A DNA stretch of 22,941 nucleotides from a virus (IMGVR_UViG_3300020195_000168:1-22941); one strand, 5' to 3'; counted from the first letter of the stretch, positions 13,303-22,500 are shown. Numbers and translations: made by a program. Notes: generated from the sequence alone by a model not told the origin.

Positions 13303-13502
13303 GGGGCGGACTCGCTATGCGAACTCGGAATGGACGTATCCGGCGAGAGGCGAAAGCTCGCCTCGATCCGATGCACGATTTCGGCGTTTTGGCTCCGGCG
13401 GTTTTCTTTGGCCGCCTTCTTCACCGCTGGGAGAATACCCCTTGGAAAACGGACGGTTAGCGGCATTTCGTCGCGGCGACGGGTGCTGTTTGTTGTTCTC
13501 AA
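13299..13502 (-). CDS. Arc-like ribbon-helix-helix regulator, first gene of early operon
   Basis: MPLTVRFPRGILPAVKKAAK and ENRRSQNAEIVHRIEASF align with the beta strand and two helices of Arc ('F-RWP-ev-d-vRkvAeeNgRSvNsEIyqRv'). The conserved N-R-S-x-N-x-E-I motif is complete. The frame begins with TTG at 13502 (AGGCG 6 nt upstream); ATG at 13466 is the alternative and would give a 55-aa protein starting at the strand, typical for Arc. It faces the plus-strand Arc-type repressor across a shared control region, and probably acts as a Cro- or Arc-like antagonist. The ATGA overlap couples it to the CII gene. Confidence 0.82.
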   Translation of the reverse strand: MRTTNSTRRRDEMPLTVRFPRGILPAVKKAAKENRRSQNAEIVHRIEASFRLSPDTSIPSSHSESAP

Positions 13503-13514
13503 TTGAGCGCCTGA

Positions 13515-13581
13515 AATAGCTACACAAAGAACTATGGTTACACAATGAAGCTATTAGCGTCAAGTGGCAGCGTGGTTACAC
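13515..13581. promoter_or_regulatory. Operator repeats between divergent Arc-type genes
   Basis: TGGTTACAC occurs at 13535-13543 and 13573-13581 (38-bp spacing). TACACAA occurs at 13521-13527 and 13539-13545 (18-bp spacing). AATAGCT (13515-13521) is inverted at 13549-13555. AACTATGG occurs at 13530-13537 and again at 13601-13608. Arc binds short half-sites as dimers of dimers, so closely spaced half-sites beside the putative promoter fit an operator. Assignment to one or the other repressor is inference. Confidence 0.5.
13535..13563 (-). promoter_or_regulatory. Putative leftward early promoter
   Basis: On the minus strand TTGACG (13563-13558) is a good -35 box; 17 bp further lies TAACCA (13540-13535), a weak -10. 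Transcription would start near 13528, about 25 nt before the TTG start codon. The -10 sits inside one TGGTTACAC repeat, so a bound repressor would block it. The region is visibly AT-richer than its surroundings. Confidence 0.45.
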
Positions 13582-13616
13582 TCCGAAACCAGCACTAAAT
13601 AACTATGGAAGTACGG

Positions 13617-13982
13617 ATGTCTGAGACGAGCGGACCCGCCAAAAGAATCGGGCCGATAGACGCGAGAGGGGTAAACGACGAACCCGAGGTCCCAATGGCC
13701 AGAGACTCTCTTGTGCGCAATATCAATCCGTTCGGCCTGCGGCTACAGCCTGATCTGCGTCAGGCACTCACGCGGGAGGCGAGGATCAATAACCGAAGCC
13801 TGAACGCCGAAATCGTGACGCGGCTGAAGGACTCAGTGGATCAGCCAATGGTCGGGCGACGGCCAAACGTTTCGCCACCGATGGCGCCTGAATATATGAG
13901 CGATGGAGCTCGGGAGATGCTGGCGATTTTCAACCGGATGCTTCCAGAAAAGCAGCTGGCGCTGCTTTCCTTGTTCAAGTAA
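13617..13982 (+). CDS. Arc-type phage repressor (lysogeny-side regulator)
   Basis: The core INPFGLRLQPDLRQALTREA and INNRSLNAEIVTRLKDSV form a complete Arc-family ribbon-helix-helix with the N-R-S-x-N-x-E-I motif. A flexible linker leads to a C-terminal helical tail, MSDGAREMLAIFNRMLPEKQ ending ALLSLFK, typical of phage Arc-family repressors and probably an oligomerisation module. ATG at 13617 has GGAAG upstream; ATG at 13605 and ATG at 13695 (GAGG upstream, just before the fold) are alternatives. It diverges from the second Arc-like gene, as repressor genes do. It is likely the lysogenic repressor, autoregulated through the shared operator. Confidence 0.8.
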   Translation: MSETSGPAKRIGPIDARGVNDEPEVPMARDSLVRNINPFGLRLQPDLRQALTREARINNRSLNAEIVTRLKDSVDQPMVGRRPNVSPPMAPEYMSDGAREMLAIFNRMLPEKQLALLSLFK

Positions 13983-14117
13983 ATGGAAATTGAGGTATTC
14001 CCTAAGCGATGGGGGAGCATGAGGCCGGCGATGAGCGATGAACGGGCAAAGGATCGCGAAGTTCGCGACGCGCGCGGTGCTGCACCTCCGACAAACCAAT
14101 TTCTCAGGAAGCCCTGA
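13983..14117 (+). CDS. Short peptide frame after the repressor (up to 44 aa)
   Basis: The frame opens with an ATG immediately after the repressor TAA, but that ATG has no Shine-Dalgarno. An internal ATG at 14031 is preceded by GAGG and would give 28 aa beginning MSDERAKDREVRDA and ending in NQFLRKP. The sequence is charged, disordered and unrecognised. It could be a real coupled small gene or chance. Confidence 0.3.
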   Translation: MEIEVFPKRWGSMRPAMSDERAKDREVRDARGAAPPTNQFLRKP

Positions 14118-14167
14118 TCGAGCAGCTCCGCGCGTGTGCGCGCAATTAACGAAACCGGGGAGACAAA

Positions 14168-14437
14168 ATGAACGAGCTCGAAAAGCTGGCGCTCAATCTC
14201 AACATCACGATGGGGCGCGTCACTGCCCTTCAAACGCTGGTCTATACGCTATTGCGCATCCACCACCAGCCGGCTGGGGCGGGGTTGAGCAATCTCAACG
14301 CGGCGATCGCCAAGGTAGAAGCGGACGCACTAACCACGCCAATACCCGAGCAAATGCTCGAGGAGATGCTGCGGGTGCTGAGGGACGGTCAGAAGATCCT
14401 CCAGGCGGCAGCGGCGGCAGCCCAAACCCCGAAATAA
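14168..14437 (+). CDS. 89-aa hypothetical helical protein, repressor operon
   Basis: ATG with GGGGAG 7-12 nt upstream. It is all-helical: NELEKLALNLNITMGRVTAL, then LNAAIAKVEADAL, then EQMLEEMLRVLRDGQKILQA, and an Ala-rich end. No family is recognised. It is co-oriented with and downstream of the repressor, so it may be expressed in lysogeny. It is antisense to the small 14295-14489 frame discussed under findings. Confidence 0.68.
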   Translation: MNELEKLALNLNITMGRVTALQTLVYTLLRIHHQPAGAGLSNLNAAIAKVEADALTTPIPEQMLEEMLRVLRDGQKILQAAAAAAQTPK

Positions 14438-14485
14438 ATCCGTTCTCGTCGATCAGCACGGAGCGGCGCGCAAGCGGTTCGGCCC

Positions 14486-14983
14486 TCATGCCCCAACCAC
14501 CTCGTCATCGACCACCAGCGGCCCGAGCAACGCGAACTCCTTCTCCGATAAGCCCGGCAGCTGCTTTTCCTGGGCGCCCAGGGCGGCCGGCGTTTCGAGC
14601 GAGCTGAGCGGGATCGGCTGGCACGTGATGTCATCGATCGTGTCCTCGCACACCTCGGTCCATTCCTTCACGAAGGCCGGCATCTGCGCCGCCAACACCT
14701 TCCAGCCGGCCGGCTGCCAGCCGTCGGCCACGAGGTCCTCGTCGCCCTGGCGCACCTTCTCGACCTTCTTGCCGTCGATCTCCTTCTCGAAGAGCTCGAC
14801 GCCGTGCTTCTTGATCAGCTCGTCGCGCTGGCTGGTGATCACCTTCGCCTGGGGCCCGAGCAGCAAGGCCATGCGCGCGACACGGTAGCGCCCCTTGACC
14901 GACATCGCGCGGCCTTCGCTGACGATCTTCTGCAGCACCTCGAGGGCGAGGACCAGCTCGCCGGCTTTCATCTTGATTGTCAT
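14486..14983 (-). CDS. 165-aa hypothetical phage protein, DUF1617-like
   Basis: The opening MTIKMKAGELVLALEVLQKI with VKGRYRVARMALLLGPQAKV and RDELIKKHGVE resembles the DUF1617 group of small phage proteins (K-K-GEL--aL--L, y-iak---l, rdelikkYGe). An acidic lysine-rich hinge (EKEIDGKKVEKVRQGDEDL) and a C-terminal segment ending in VVDDEVVGA follow. Start: ATG with GGAG upstream. It lies downstream of the tail genes on the same strand, so a virion-assembly or late function is possible. The family assignment is tentative. Confidence 0.68.
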   Translation of the reverse strand: MTIKMKAGELVLALEVLQKIVSEGRAMSVKGRYRVARMALLLGPQAKVITSQRDELIKKHGVELFEKEIDGKKVEKVRQGDEDLVADGWQPAGWKVLAAQMPAFVKEWTEVCEDTIDDITCQPIPLSSLETPAALGAQEKQLPGLSEKEFALLGPLVVDDEVVGA

Positions 14984-15000
14984 TGGATCTCCGGTGTAGT

Positions 15001-15029
15001 GCGGCAGTGCCGCGGATTCTAATATTAGA
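15001..15029. repeat. Two adjacent palindromes downstream of the tail operon
   Basis: GCGGCA-G-TGCCGC (15001-15013) is a perfect inverted repeat with a 1-nt centre. TCTAATATTAGA (15018-15029) is a perfect 12-bp AT-rich palindrome. They lie in the 75-bp gap between the 61-aa and 165-aa genes, where a promoter, operator or processing site could be. No T-run follows the GC-rich hairpin, so it is not a clear terminator. Confidence 0.45.
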
Positions 15030-15058
15030 TAACTCGGTAGGTGAAATTGAACCAGATG

Positions 15059-15244
15059 TTATGGTTCAGTGTGATTTGAGCCTCGCCCTTGAACGCGAGT
15101 GGCCCCTCCCATCCAATCGTCGAGGGTTTTGTCGGTGTAGAACGTCAGGGGCCATTTCATGGGTGCGTCGTTCAGTGCCCCGGCGTCGATGCGATGCGCG
15201 GGATCACCTTGTTCTGCTTGGATCAGGATACGGATGGTGTTCAT
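15059..15244 (-). CDS. 61-aa hypothetical protein after the tail fibre gene
   Basis: ATG in an ATGA overlap with the tail fibre stop, hence translation-coupled. MNTIRILIQAEQGDPAHRID starts with a beta strand. The rest (MKWPLTFYTDKTLDDWMGG) is not recognisable. A tail-fibre chaperone or fibre-tip accessory role is suggested only by position. Confidence 0.58.
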   Translation of the reverse strand: MNTIRILIQAEQGDPAHRIDAGALNDAPMKWPLTFYTDKTLDDWMGGATRVQGRGSNHTEP

Positions 15245-18200
15245 GTGCGGGCCTCCACGGTCATTGACCTGTCTATGGCTGAGGCTGTAAAAGTGCCCGC
15301 ACCAGCCGCCTTACCTAGTCCAACCTTGTGCAAGCCAAAACCCACCTTCTTTTCTGCTCTGATCGGTAAGCTAAGGGCATAGAAATTTGTTGACGTAAAT
15401 GAGGTTCGGGTAATAAAGGGCACTCCGTCTATGAAGGGGCAAACATAGTTATCATTCGTCCCACTGTTTTGAATCGTCGCCACGGCGTTGACTCCCAGAC
15501 TGTCACCAACCACAAAGCATTCCATTTCCTCCAATTGGCCCGGTGATGCCGCCGGTGCTGTGGTGGTCGGACCGTTCGTAATCCCCCGCTGCACCAACCG
15601 CTGCACCACTTCCGCGCCGAGCCAGTTCTCGCGGACACCGCAGTAAGTCTTGATGCTGATTTGCGTACCGCCGTTATAAAGCGCGGCCAGCAGCGAGGTT
15701 GCATCGCCATTCCACAGACCGTACTCGGACAAGCTGCCGGAAGTGAACTGGGGCGGGTTGTTGTTGGTGTTGTAATAGGCGAGGTAGTCGTAAACAACGT
15801 CTGCGTTCTCACCTGCTGCGGCATCAGAATCACCAAAACTAATTTGATTGGCTCCGGATGTATTGGTCATCACCGCAGTTCCATCAACAGTTAAACGTCC
15901 ATCCTTAAACCAATAAAAATCAGACCCCTTACCGGAAGTGTGCAGAACACTCATAGCATTTTTTAGGTCAAATTGGGGGGATGCGTTTAGTGCATTGCTT
16001 TGTGTCTCAGCAAAATACTCGCTCCACGATAAGAAGTTTGTTTTCGTGCCATCATAAATAAGCAACCTTGCAGCCGAATTACTTTTTGTGCTGGGACAAG
16101 AACTTCCACGTATTCTCATGGCCACTTGATAGCCGTTAGCGTTACTGAGAGACAAGGCCGCTCTTTCGTAATACCCTGTTTGTAGTGACGTATACCCGTT
16201 CTTGTTCTGGTACAGCTTCCCGCCACTTACGCTGAACGCCGCCGACTCAGTGGCGGTTCCAGAATAAGTCCACACAGGCGAATCCGCACTCGGCAGCACA
16301 CCCATCGCCAACTTTTGTGTCCACGTAGGCGCAACAGCGAAACCACCGCCAAGCCACTCAGTTCCAAGCGTACCGAAAGCGGTGTCGAACGTAATGGTCT
16401 GCGAAGTCAGCGCAGTGCCGTTCGATACTCCGTTCACGTATAGCTGGAGAATGTCGGCCCCGTCGCCTTTCGCCCGCACCCTGATTGCGATGTTGTGATC
16501 GCCCGAGGACAGGTCCACGCTCGTCGCCGTGACCGTATGCTTGGTCCCGTCAGTCTCATACAGATCGACTTTGGCAAAGCCGGTGGTGACGTTGCAGCGG
16601 AGGACGATGCGGTCATGGTCCATCCCGTACTGCATTTCCCAGATCGTCTTGTTCTTGGTGAACGCAGTACCGCGCAGGAGAAGCGTGAAGTCCGTGGGGT
16701 CGAATCCCGCTATGTCACGCAGGTTGCGGCAGTAGCCGCCCGACTGGTTGAGCGGGGAGCCTTCGTAGAACACCAGCTTGCCGTCGCCGAAGATGCCACC
16801 CGATTGCAGGACGTTGCCTGCGGCGACTGGCTCAATGATGAAGTTCATTGCTGTGGTTGCTTGCGCAGTCCACGCAGGCGTTGCATCTCCGTACCCAGCG
16901 TTACCGTGCGGATACTTTTTGACCGAGCTCCTCTTGTAGACCCAGTAATTTGACGCATCCACCGCGCCACTGGATTTCATAACAACGTGGTACTGAGTTC
17001 CGGCGGTTTCAGAGGGTGGCGTAACAAATACGAAGCGATACCACTCTCCATCCGTCTTACTGGTGTGTAGCTTGCCGCTTTGTGCAGTAGCCGTGCCGCT
17101 TGTTACAAGCGCATTTGGAACCCCACCGGTGTCCGAATAAATGAACGCTTGTAGATTATTTGCAGGGTTGCCGACCTTGTACAGCTTTACCCAAATCGCC
17201 GCAATCGTTCCGGTTTGGCTAGCTTTGAACCCTTCGTATGCGTGAGTTAGTGAAGCCCCGTTAATAAACGCCTGCCCGCTGTCGTCTTCCACATACGAAG
17301 TCATTGCATCAAACTTGTGCATCACACCTGTCGCACCGTCCACGATCTCAAACGGCATCGGTGCGCCGCCCCATTGCTGATTGAAGAACGCGGGCAGGAA
17401 CCCGGCCTTCACCAGATCGCGGCGGGTGGTTTGCACATGGGGATGAAGGTAGGAGACGAGGCGCTCCTCGGTAGAGTCCGAGCGGCTCGCATACAGGTTC
17501 GCGACCTTGGTCTTCGAGATCACGGCGAGCGGTGCGGTGCCGTCGGCTAGGGTGCTAGTGACCTGACCGCTGACACCAATTGTCCCCGTGATCGTCGCAT
17601 TACCCGAAGCAAAAGTATCGGCGCCTATGTCTATCGCACCGAACCCACTGGTGATGCTGCCAGCGTTCAGGGTGCCAACGCTGGTCAGCGAGGACGTGAC
17701 TACCGCCGCAGCGAGGGTGGTGCCAGTGAGGGTGGCTGCTGCCGCGGTGACGGTGATCGCCGATGTGCCGTCGAAGTTGGTCCCGTTGATGGCGCGTGCG
17801 GTGGCAAGGGCGGTTGCAGTCGAGGCGTTTCCGGTCAGCGCCCCAGTGACATTCCCCTCGATGTTCGCCACGAGGGTTGCAACGGCGTAGCCCGCGCCCG
17901 CGATGTTGACGGTGGTCGTGGGCTCTGCTTCAAGACCAGCGAACAGCTTGTATTTGCCGTCGGTCGCGTCGCGGAAGAAGCCCGTGTAAAGCGTGGTCGC
18001 TGCGGGCTGATAGAGCCCGTAGAAGCCGACATCGAGCACATCGCCCGTATTGGTGCGGGCGAGCTTCATCAGCGGATCTTCGACGCTGATGTTGTCCGTG
18101 TTGAAAGTGGTGGTGGTGCCGCTGACGGTCAAGTCGCCGTCGACCACCAGGTTGCCGGTCGCGGTCAGGCTCGTGAAGGTGCCGGCCGCCGGCGTGCCGG

Positions 18201-19143
18201 TCCCGATCGCGGCCGGAGAGGCCCAGGTCTTGGTGAGGAGCGTGATCGCATCGACCGCAGTCAAGCCGGAGCCTGCCCCGGTCGTGGTGAGCAGGGTTCC
18301 TGCAGTCGGCAGCGTAAGAGTCGTCGCGCCCGTCACAGTGAGGGTCGTGCTGAAAGCGCCCACGGTGGCAAGTGTCGATCCCTCAGCGAGGGTCAGCGTA
18401 GCGCCAGTGGCCGGCGCGGTGATCGTGACCTTGTTGATTGTGGTTGCGCTGGCAACGCCCAGGGTCGGCGTCGTCATCATCGGGGCGGTCAGCGTCTTGT
18501 TGGTGAGCGTCTGTACGGCCGTTAGCGTGGCCACGGCCGATCCGCCGACCGTCGCCGTGCTCGTCACCACCAGGCTCTCCAGCGAAGCCACGCCCGAGCT
18601 CGAGAGCGTCGTCGCGTGCACCTCGTCCGGCGTCGTCACACCGATCGCCGTGTCGTTGATCCCCGTGGCCGAGAAGAGCGCGATGTTCGTGCCGAGGATC
18701 TGCACGCCTAGCTGCCCGACGCCCGGCCGCCAGAGCCCCGAGGTCACCTCGCCGGCCGGCCGCATGCCCGGCGAGCCGAGCGCCCCGTCGGCAAACGTCA
18801 CCGGCGCGCCGGCCCCGGCGATCGCCACCTCGAGCACGAGCATCGCCCGCTTGAAGATCGTGTGCGTGTCCAGGTCCCCAGGCTCGAGGTACGGGATCCC
18901 GAGCACCGGCGTGTAGCCGCTCTGGACGAAGTACGCCTGGCCTGCGGCGTCGGCGCCGGCGTAGACCTGGGTGAGCACGAGCTGCTCGTCGTCGAGCACC
19001 GAGCCGACGAAGTACGGCACCCCGGAGCCGAGGATGGAGAAGATCTCTCCGGCCGAGATGTTGGCCAGGAACTCGGTGCCAACGCCGGTGACGACGTTGT
19101 CCCCGAGCTCGACGCTGACGGTACCTGCTCTGTACTGGCCCAT
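15241..19143 (-). CDS. Large tail fibre protein with LamG-like C-terminal region (1300 aa)
   Basis: The N-terminus (GQYRAGTVSVELGDNVVTGVG then GTEFL and SAGEIFSI) matches the conserved attachment end of many siphophage tail fibres. The middle holds the widespread TLTNKTLTAPMMTTPTLG and TPAAGTFTSLTATGNLVVDG repeats, then DNISVEDPLMKLARTNTGD and FDGTSAITVTAAA, low-complexity Thr/Ala shaft modules. From about residue 560 it becomes globular. LamG/concanavalin-like segments are recognisable (ILQLYVNGVSNG; FDTAFGTLGTEWLGGG; DFYWFKDGRLTVDGTAV), suggesting carbohydrate or receptor binding. GAGGG precedes the ATG. The DNA encoding the C-terminal half is clearly more AT-rich than the N-terminal half, consistent with domain exchange for host range. 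Confidence 0.87.
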   Translation of the reverse strand: MGQYRAGTVSVELGDNVVTGVGTEFLANISAGEIFSILGSGVPYFVGSVLDDEQLVLTQVYAGADAAGQAYFVQSGYTPVLGIPYLEPGDLDTHTIFKRAMLVLEVAIAGAGAPVTFADGALGSPGMRPAGEVTSGLWRPGVGQLGVQILGTNIALFSATGINDTAIGVTTPDEVHATTLSSSGVASLESLVVTSTATVGGSAVATLTAVQTLTNKTLTAPMMTTPTLGVASATTINKVTITAPATGATLTLAEGSTLATVGAFSTTLTVTGATTLTLPTAGTLLTTTGAGSGLTAVDAITLLTKTWASPAAIGTGTPAAGTFTSLTATGNLVVDGDLTVSGTTTTFNTDNISVEDPLMKLARTNTGDVLDVGFYGLYQPAATTLYTGFFRDATDGKYKLFAGLEAEPTTTVNIAGAGYAVATLVANIEGNVTGALTGNASTATALATARAINGTNFDGTSAITVTAAAATLTGTTLAAAVVTSSLTSVGTLNAGSITSGFGAIDIGADTFASGNATITGTIGVSGQVTSTLADGTAPLAVISKTKVANLYASRSDSTEERLVSYLHPHVQTTRRDLVKAGFLPAFFNQQWGGAPMPFEIVDGATGVMHKFDAMTSYVEDDSGQAFINGASLTHAYEGFKASQTGTIAAIWVKLYKVGNPANNLQAFIYSDTGGVPNALVTSGTATAQSGKLHTSKTDGEWYRFVFVTPPSETAGTQYHVVMKSSGAVDASNYWVYKRSSVKKYPHGNAGYGDATPAWTAQATTAMNFIIEPVAAGNVLQSGGIFGDGKLVFYEGSPLNQSGGYCRNLRDIAGFDPTDFTLLLRGTAFTKNKTIWEMQYGMDHDRIVLRCNVTTGFAKVDLYETDGTKHTVTATSVDLSSGDHNIAIRVRAKGDGADILQLYVNGVSNGTALTSQTITFDTAFGTLGTEWLGGGFAVAPTWTQKLAMGVLPSADSPVWTYSGTATESAAFSVSGGKLYQNKNGYTSLQTGYYERAALSLSNANGYQVAMRIRGSSCPSTKSNSAARLLIYDGTKTNFLSWSEYFAETQSNALNASPQFDLKNAMSVLHTSGKGSDFYWFKDGRLTVDGTAVMTNTSGANQISFGDSDAAAGENADVVYDYLAYYNTNNNPPQFTSGSLSEYGLWNGDATSLLAALYNGGTQISIKTYCGVRENWLGAEVVQRLVQRGITNGPTTTAPAASPGQLEEMECFVVGDSLGVNAVATIQNSGTNDNYVCPFIDGVPFITRTSFTSTNFYALSLPIRAEKKVGFGLHKVGLGKAAGAGTFTASAIDRSMTVEART

Positions 19144-19169
19144 GATTGCCCTCGCTTCTTATGCCGCGT

Positions 19170-19565
19170 TCACTTCGGATGTCTCGCCTTCACTTCCAGG
19201 CAGGCCGCGGTATAGGCAAGCTCCTGGGCTTCGCCGGCGGCCTGCATCGCCGGGTCGCTGCTCGCCTTTTTGACCTGCGCATCGATGTAGTCCATCAACG
19301 GCGGGTAAGCCCGACGGCGTAACTCGACCAGCTCGAGGCCGGGCCTGGCATCCCACGTCTGCGTGTCCCAGTTCAGCGCGTGGAACGCGGAGGGGCGCGG
19401 GGGGATTTCGAACACCTTGCCGCCTTTGACGTAGTGCCCCGCGCAGGTCGCGACGCCTTCCATAACCCGCTCGCCCGCCGCCGCCTGATGCTGCAGGTCT
19501 TCGGCGTTGCACAGACCTGTGCGCAGGACGCGGCCGTCGGTCGCATAGACAAGGAAACTTTTCAT
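19170..19565 (-). CDS. 131-aa tail-associated protein
   Basis: MKSFLVYATDGRVLRTGLC opens a small beta-type domain with GKVFEIPPRPSAFHALNWDT. A helical end follows: LRRRAYPPLMDYIDAQVKKA and AYTAACLEVKARHPK. The 'W-d, R--YPP--d-iDA--K' ending with 'cl-VKArfPk' is found in small proteins adjacent to tail fibres, sometimes labelled fibre assembly or tail-fibre-linked. Role inferred. Start ATG in ATGA overlap with the GpJ-like gene; the tail fibre gene starts 26 bp further on. Confidence 0.7.
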   Translation of the reverse strand: MKSFLVYATDGRVLRTGLCNAEDLQHQAAAGERVMEGVATCAGHYVKGGKVFEIPPRPSAFHALNWDTQTWDARPGLELVELRRRAYPPLMDYIDAQVKKASSDPAMQAAGEAQELAYTAACLEVKARHPK

Positions 19566-22500
19566 CGCTTGGTTTGGAGCACAGTGATTGTTCCCGGGTT
19601 GCCGTTGGAGCTCGTCACGGCGAAGGTGAACGTACCGCCAGCCCCTGGCGTGTAGAGATGCACAATCGTGCCCCCGCCCTTGCGGTAGCCGGTCGTCCCC
19701 GTGAAGGCGTTGAACAGCGCGATCGCCTTGACCGGGGAGCCATCAACAGTGAGCGCCAGATCGTGCAGCGTCACGGCCTCGGTGAACACGTCGCCCCCCT
19801 CGATCACGCCAATGATCGTGATCGGGGATCCGGCGACAACGGACACCGCCACTGACGCCCCGTTGCTGCCGGAGCCCGACGCCGGAACCGTCACCGCGTT
19901 GCCTGCGATCTTCAGCGTCGTGATGTCGGCGTCTTTGATCACCGCCTGCGCGATATAGGTCACGCCGCCGGACACGATGAACGGCACGATCGCCGAAACC
20001 CCGGCAGCGGCAATCGCGAACCGGTCGGCACGCACCAGGAACGTGCTCACCGGCGTCCCGTTGATCGCCTCGCTCGCCAGGCCGAATCCCGTTACGTAAC
20101 CGTTGTTGTCGATTTTGACCGTGTACTGGGTCGAGAGTCCGTTCAGCGTGGTCGCCTGGATCGAGATCGAGGCCGAGTTCGAGCCGACGCTCGAGGTGAG
20201 TGTCGTGACGCTGGCCGCCACCGCGTTGACCCCGAGCGCGAGCGACAGGTCCGCGCTCGCGCGGGTGGTCGACTCGCTCGTGATCGAGGCCGAGTTCGCG
20301 CCCACCGTCGCTGACAGGGCCGCGATGCTCGAGGCGAGCGCGGTGTCGGCCGTGGCGCGCGTCGAGGTCTCGGTTGCAAGAGAAGCCGAGACGCCCGAAA
20401 CCGTCGAGGTCAGTGCGGTGATCGCGCTCGCGTTCGTCGCGTCGCCGCTCGCGCGCGCGGTGGCCTCCGTGGTGATCGACGAGGTGAGCGTCGTGTTGTT
20501 GGTCGTTACGGTCGACGTCAGTGCCGTGATCAAAGTGGACAGTGCGGTGTCCTGGGTCGTCCTGGTTGTTCGCTCCTCGTAGAGGATCCCGGAACTCAAG
20601 TCAGCCAGGTTGGTAATTGTCGTGGGGTCTACCGTCCCCAGCGTCTTCGATGAGACGAGCTGTCGAGCGGTTGCTTCCGCGCTGTCTGCAGTCGCACGTA
20701 CACTGGCTTCGGTCAGCACCGACGCGGTGGAGGCCCCCGGCGCGTCACGGCCGACCGAGATCCAATCGACCTCGAAGTCATCGGCCGAAGTAGCCCCAAG
20801 CTCAATGCGCAGGTTCAGAATCGTGCTCGTGAGCCAGTCGGTCGTGCCGACCGTCAGCGCGGTCATGTCCCACGCAACAACCGCGAAATCCCCGATAGCG
20901 ATTACCGGATCTGCGACGGTCTTGTAGTACGACGCGCTGAACCCGTGGCCGGCGGTCTTGTATTGGACCTTCCCCGACCAGCCTGCACCGGCCGTGCGTT
21001 TCACACGCAGTTTGACTGCTCGATACTGATTGCCCGTGACGCCGGGTGACAAGTCCGTGGTGAGCGCAATTCCCGGCGTCGTACCTGTGGAGTCGTAGGT
21101 CAGAAAGCCGTTGCTGTAGCCGAGCGTCGTCGTGCCGTCGGCCTGCCAGCCCTCGACACCGCCGTCGAAGTACCAGGTCTGGTAGGGATCGAACGAGCCC
21201 GCCACGCTCGCGAACAGAAGAGAAATTTCCGCAGCCATCGACGTGTCCTGCGCTACCCGCGCCACGCGCTCCGAATGCACGAGTCCGGAAGTCACGAGAC
21301 TAAGGTCGGTGCCGGTGTAGCCGCCTCGCAGTTGTACTGCGAGGTCAGAGCGAATGTTCAGCTCTGTGGTATCAGCCGTCGCGCGCGTGAGTGCTTCGGC
21401 CGCGATCGCGGCGACGCGGTCGGACGTCTCTGTGACCAGCGCGGTCGCGCGCGCGGCGGCCTCGGCGCTGACGGCTGCGATGCGCGCGGCCGCCTCGACC
21501 TCGATTCGGTTCGCGACCGATCCGGGCGTCACCGCGTCGGCGTCGATCAGGTTGATGCGCTCGCCCAGGTCCTCGAAGAGGTGCGTCTCGCGGATCTGGT
21601 TCGCCGCGATGTCGGCGTCGACGATCTGCAGCACCGTCTGCGAGAGCTCGCCGCTCAGCGTGACCCCGGTCGCGCCGAACGAATCGAAGCTCGCGTAGCG
21701 CAGGTAGTAGGTTTCCCCCGCAATGCCATCGAGCTGCACCACCGGGTCCGGGCCCTTGTACTTGAGGTTGCCCGCCCCGGGCGTGAATCCCGCCGTCACG
21801 CTCATCCAGACGAGCAGCCCGTCCCAGTCCGTGTCGGAGGGCCGCGTGCTCTTGAAGATGAGCTGCTTGAAGCCCGCCTCCACCGACACCGCACCCGGCA
21901 GGGCCGGCTGCGGGTTCGAGACGGTGAGCTGCGCCGGCATCAGCGATCTCTGGTTGTCCCGGCCGCGCTGCCAGACCTTGATGCGGAATTCGCGCACCGG
22001 TGCGCCGTTCGTGTCCTCGTAGTTCTTCTCGAAAGAGTAGGTGTAGGTCGAGTTCGCCGCGCGGTCGTTCCTCAGCAGCGTGCCGTCGGTCTTCTCGATC
22101 CTGACCTCGTAGTACGCAAAAAACCGGTCGGCATAGCCGTCGCCGGCGCCAAAGCGTTCCGAGCCTAACTCCGATGCGCCGGTCGTCGACGACGCTCGCC
22201 AGGCGAACTTCGCGTCGCGCCCGGTAAAGGTCGTCACCGGCCCCTGGTTGAAAAGCTCGAGCCCCGTCACGTTCGGGATCGTGAAGATCGGATTCGCGCC
22301 GTAGACGCCCGCGCCGTACACGCCCGACCAGGTCGCCCACGCGCCCACCTGCAGGCCCACGCCGGCGACGCGCACGTAATTCACGCCCGGCAGGGCCGCG
22401 AAGGAGAGCCGCGCCGCGGTCGGTTGGCCCACGTCGATCCAGCTCGCGCCGTCGGTCGATTGCTGCACGAGGTAGTACTCGGCGCTCCTCGCCGGAAGCC

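Noticed and set aside
18050-18916. Plus-strand 288-codon Val/Ala-rich frame in the tail fibre gene
   Set aside because: Antisense to Thr/Ala repeats of the fibre; the repetitive Val-rich product follows from the repeat composition.
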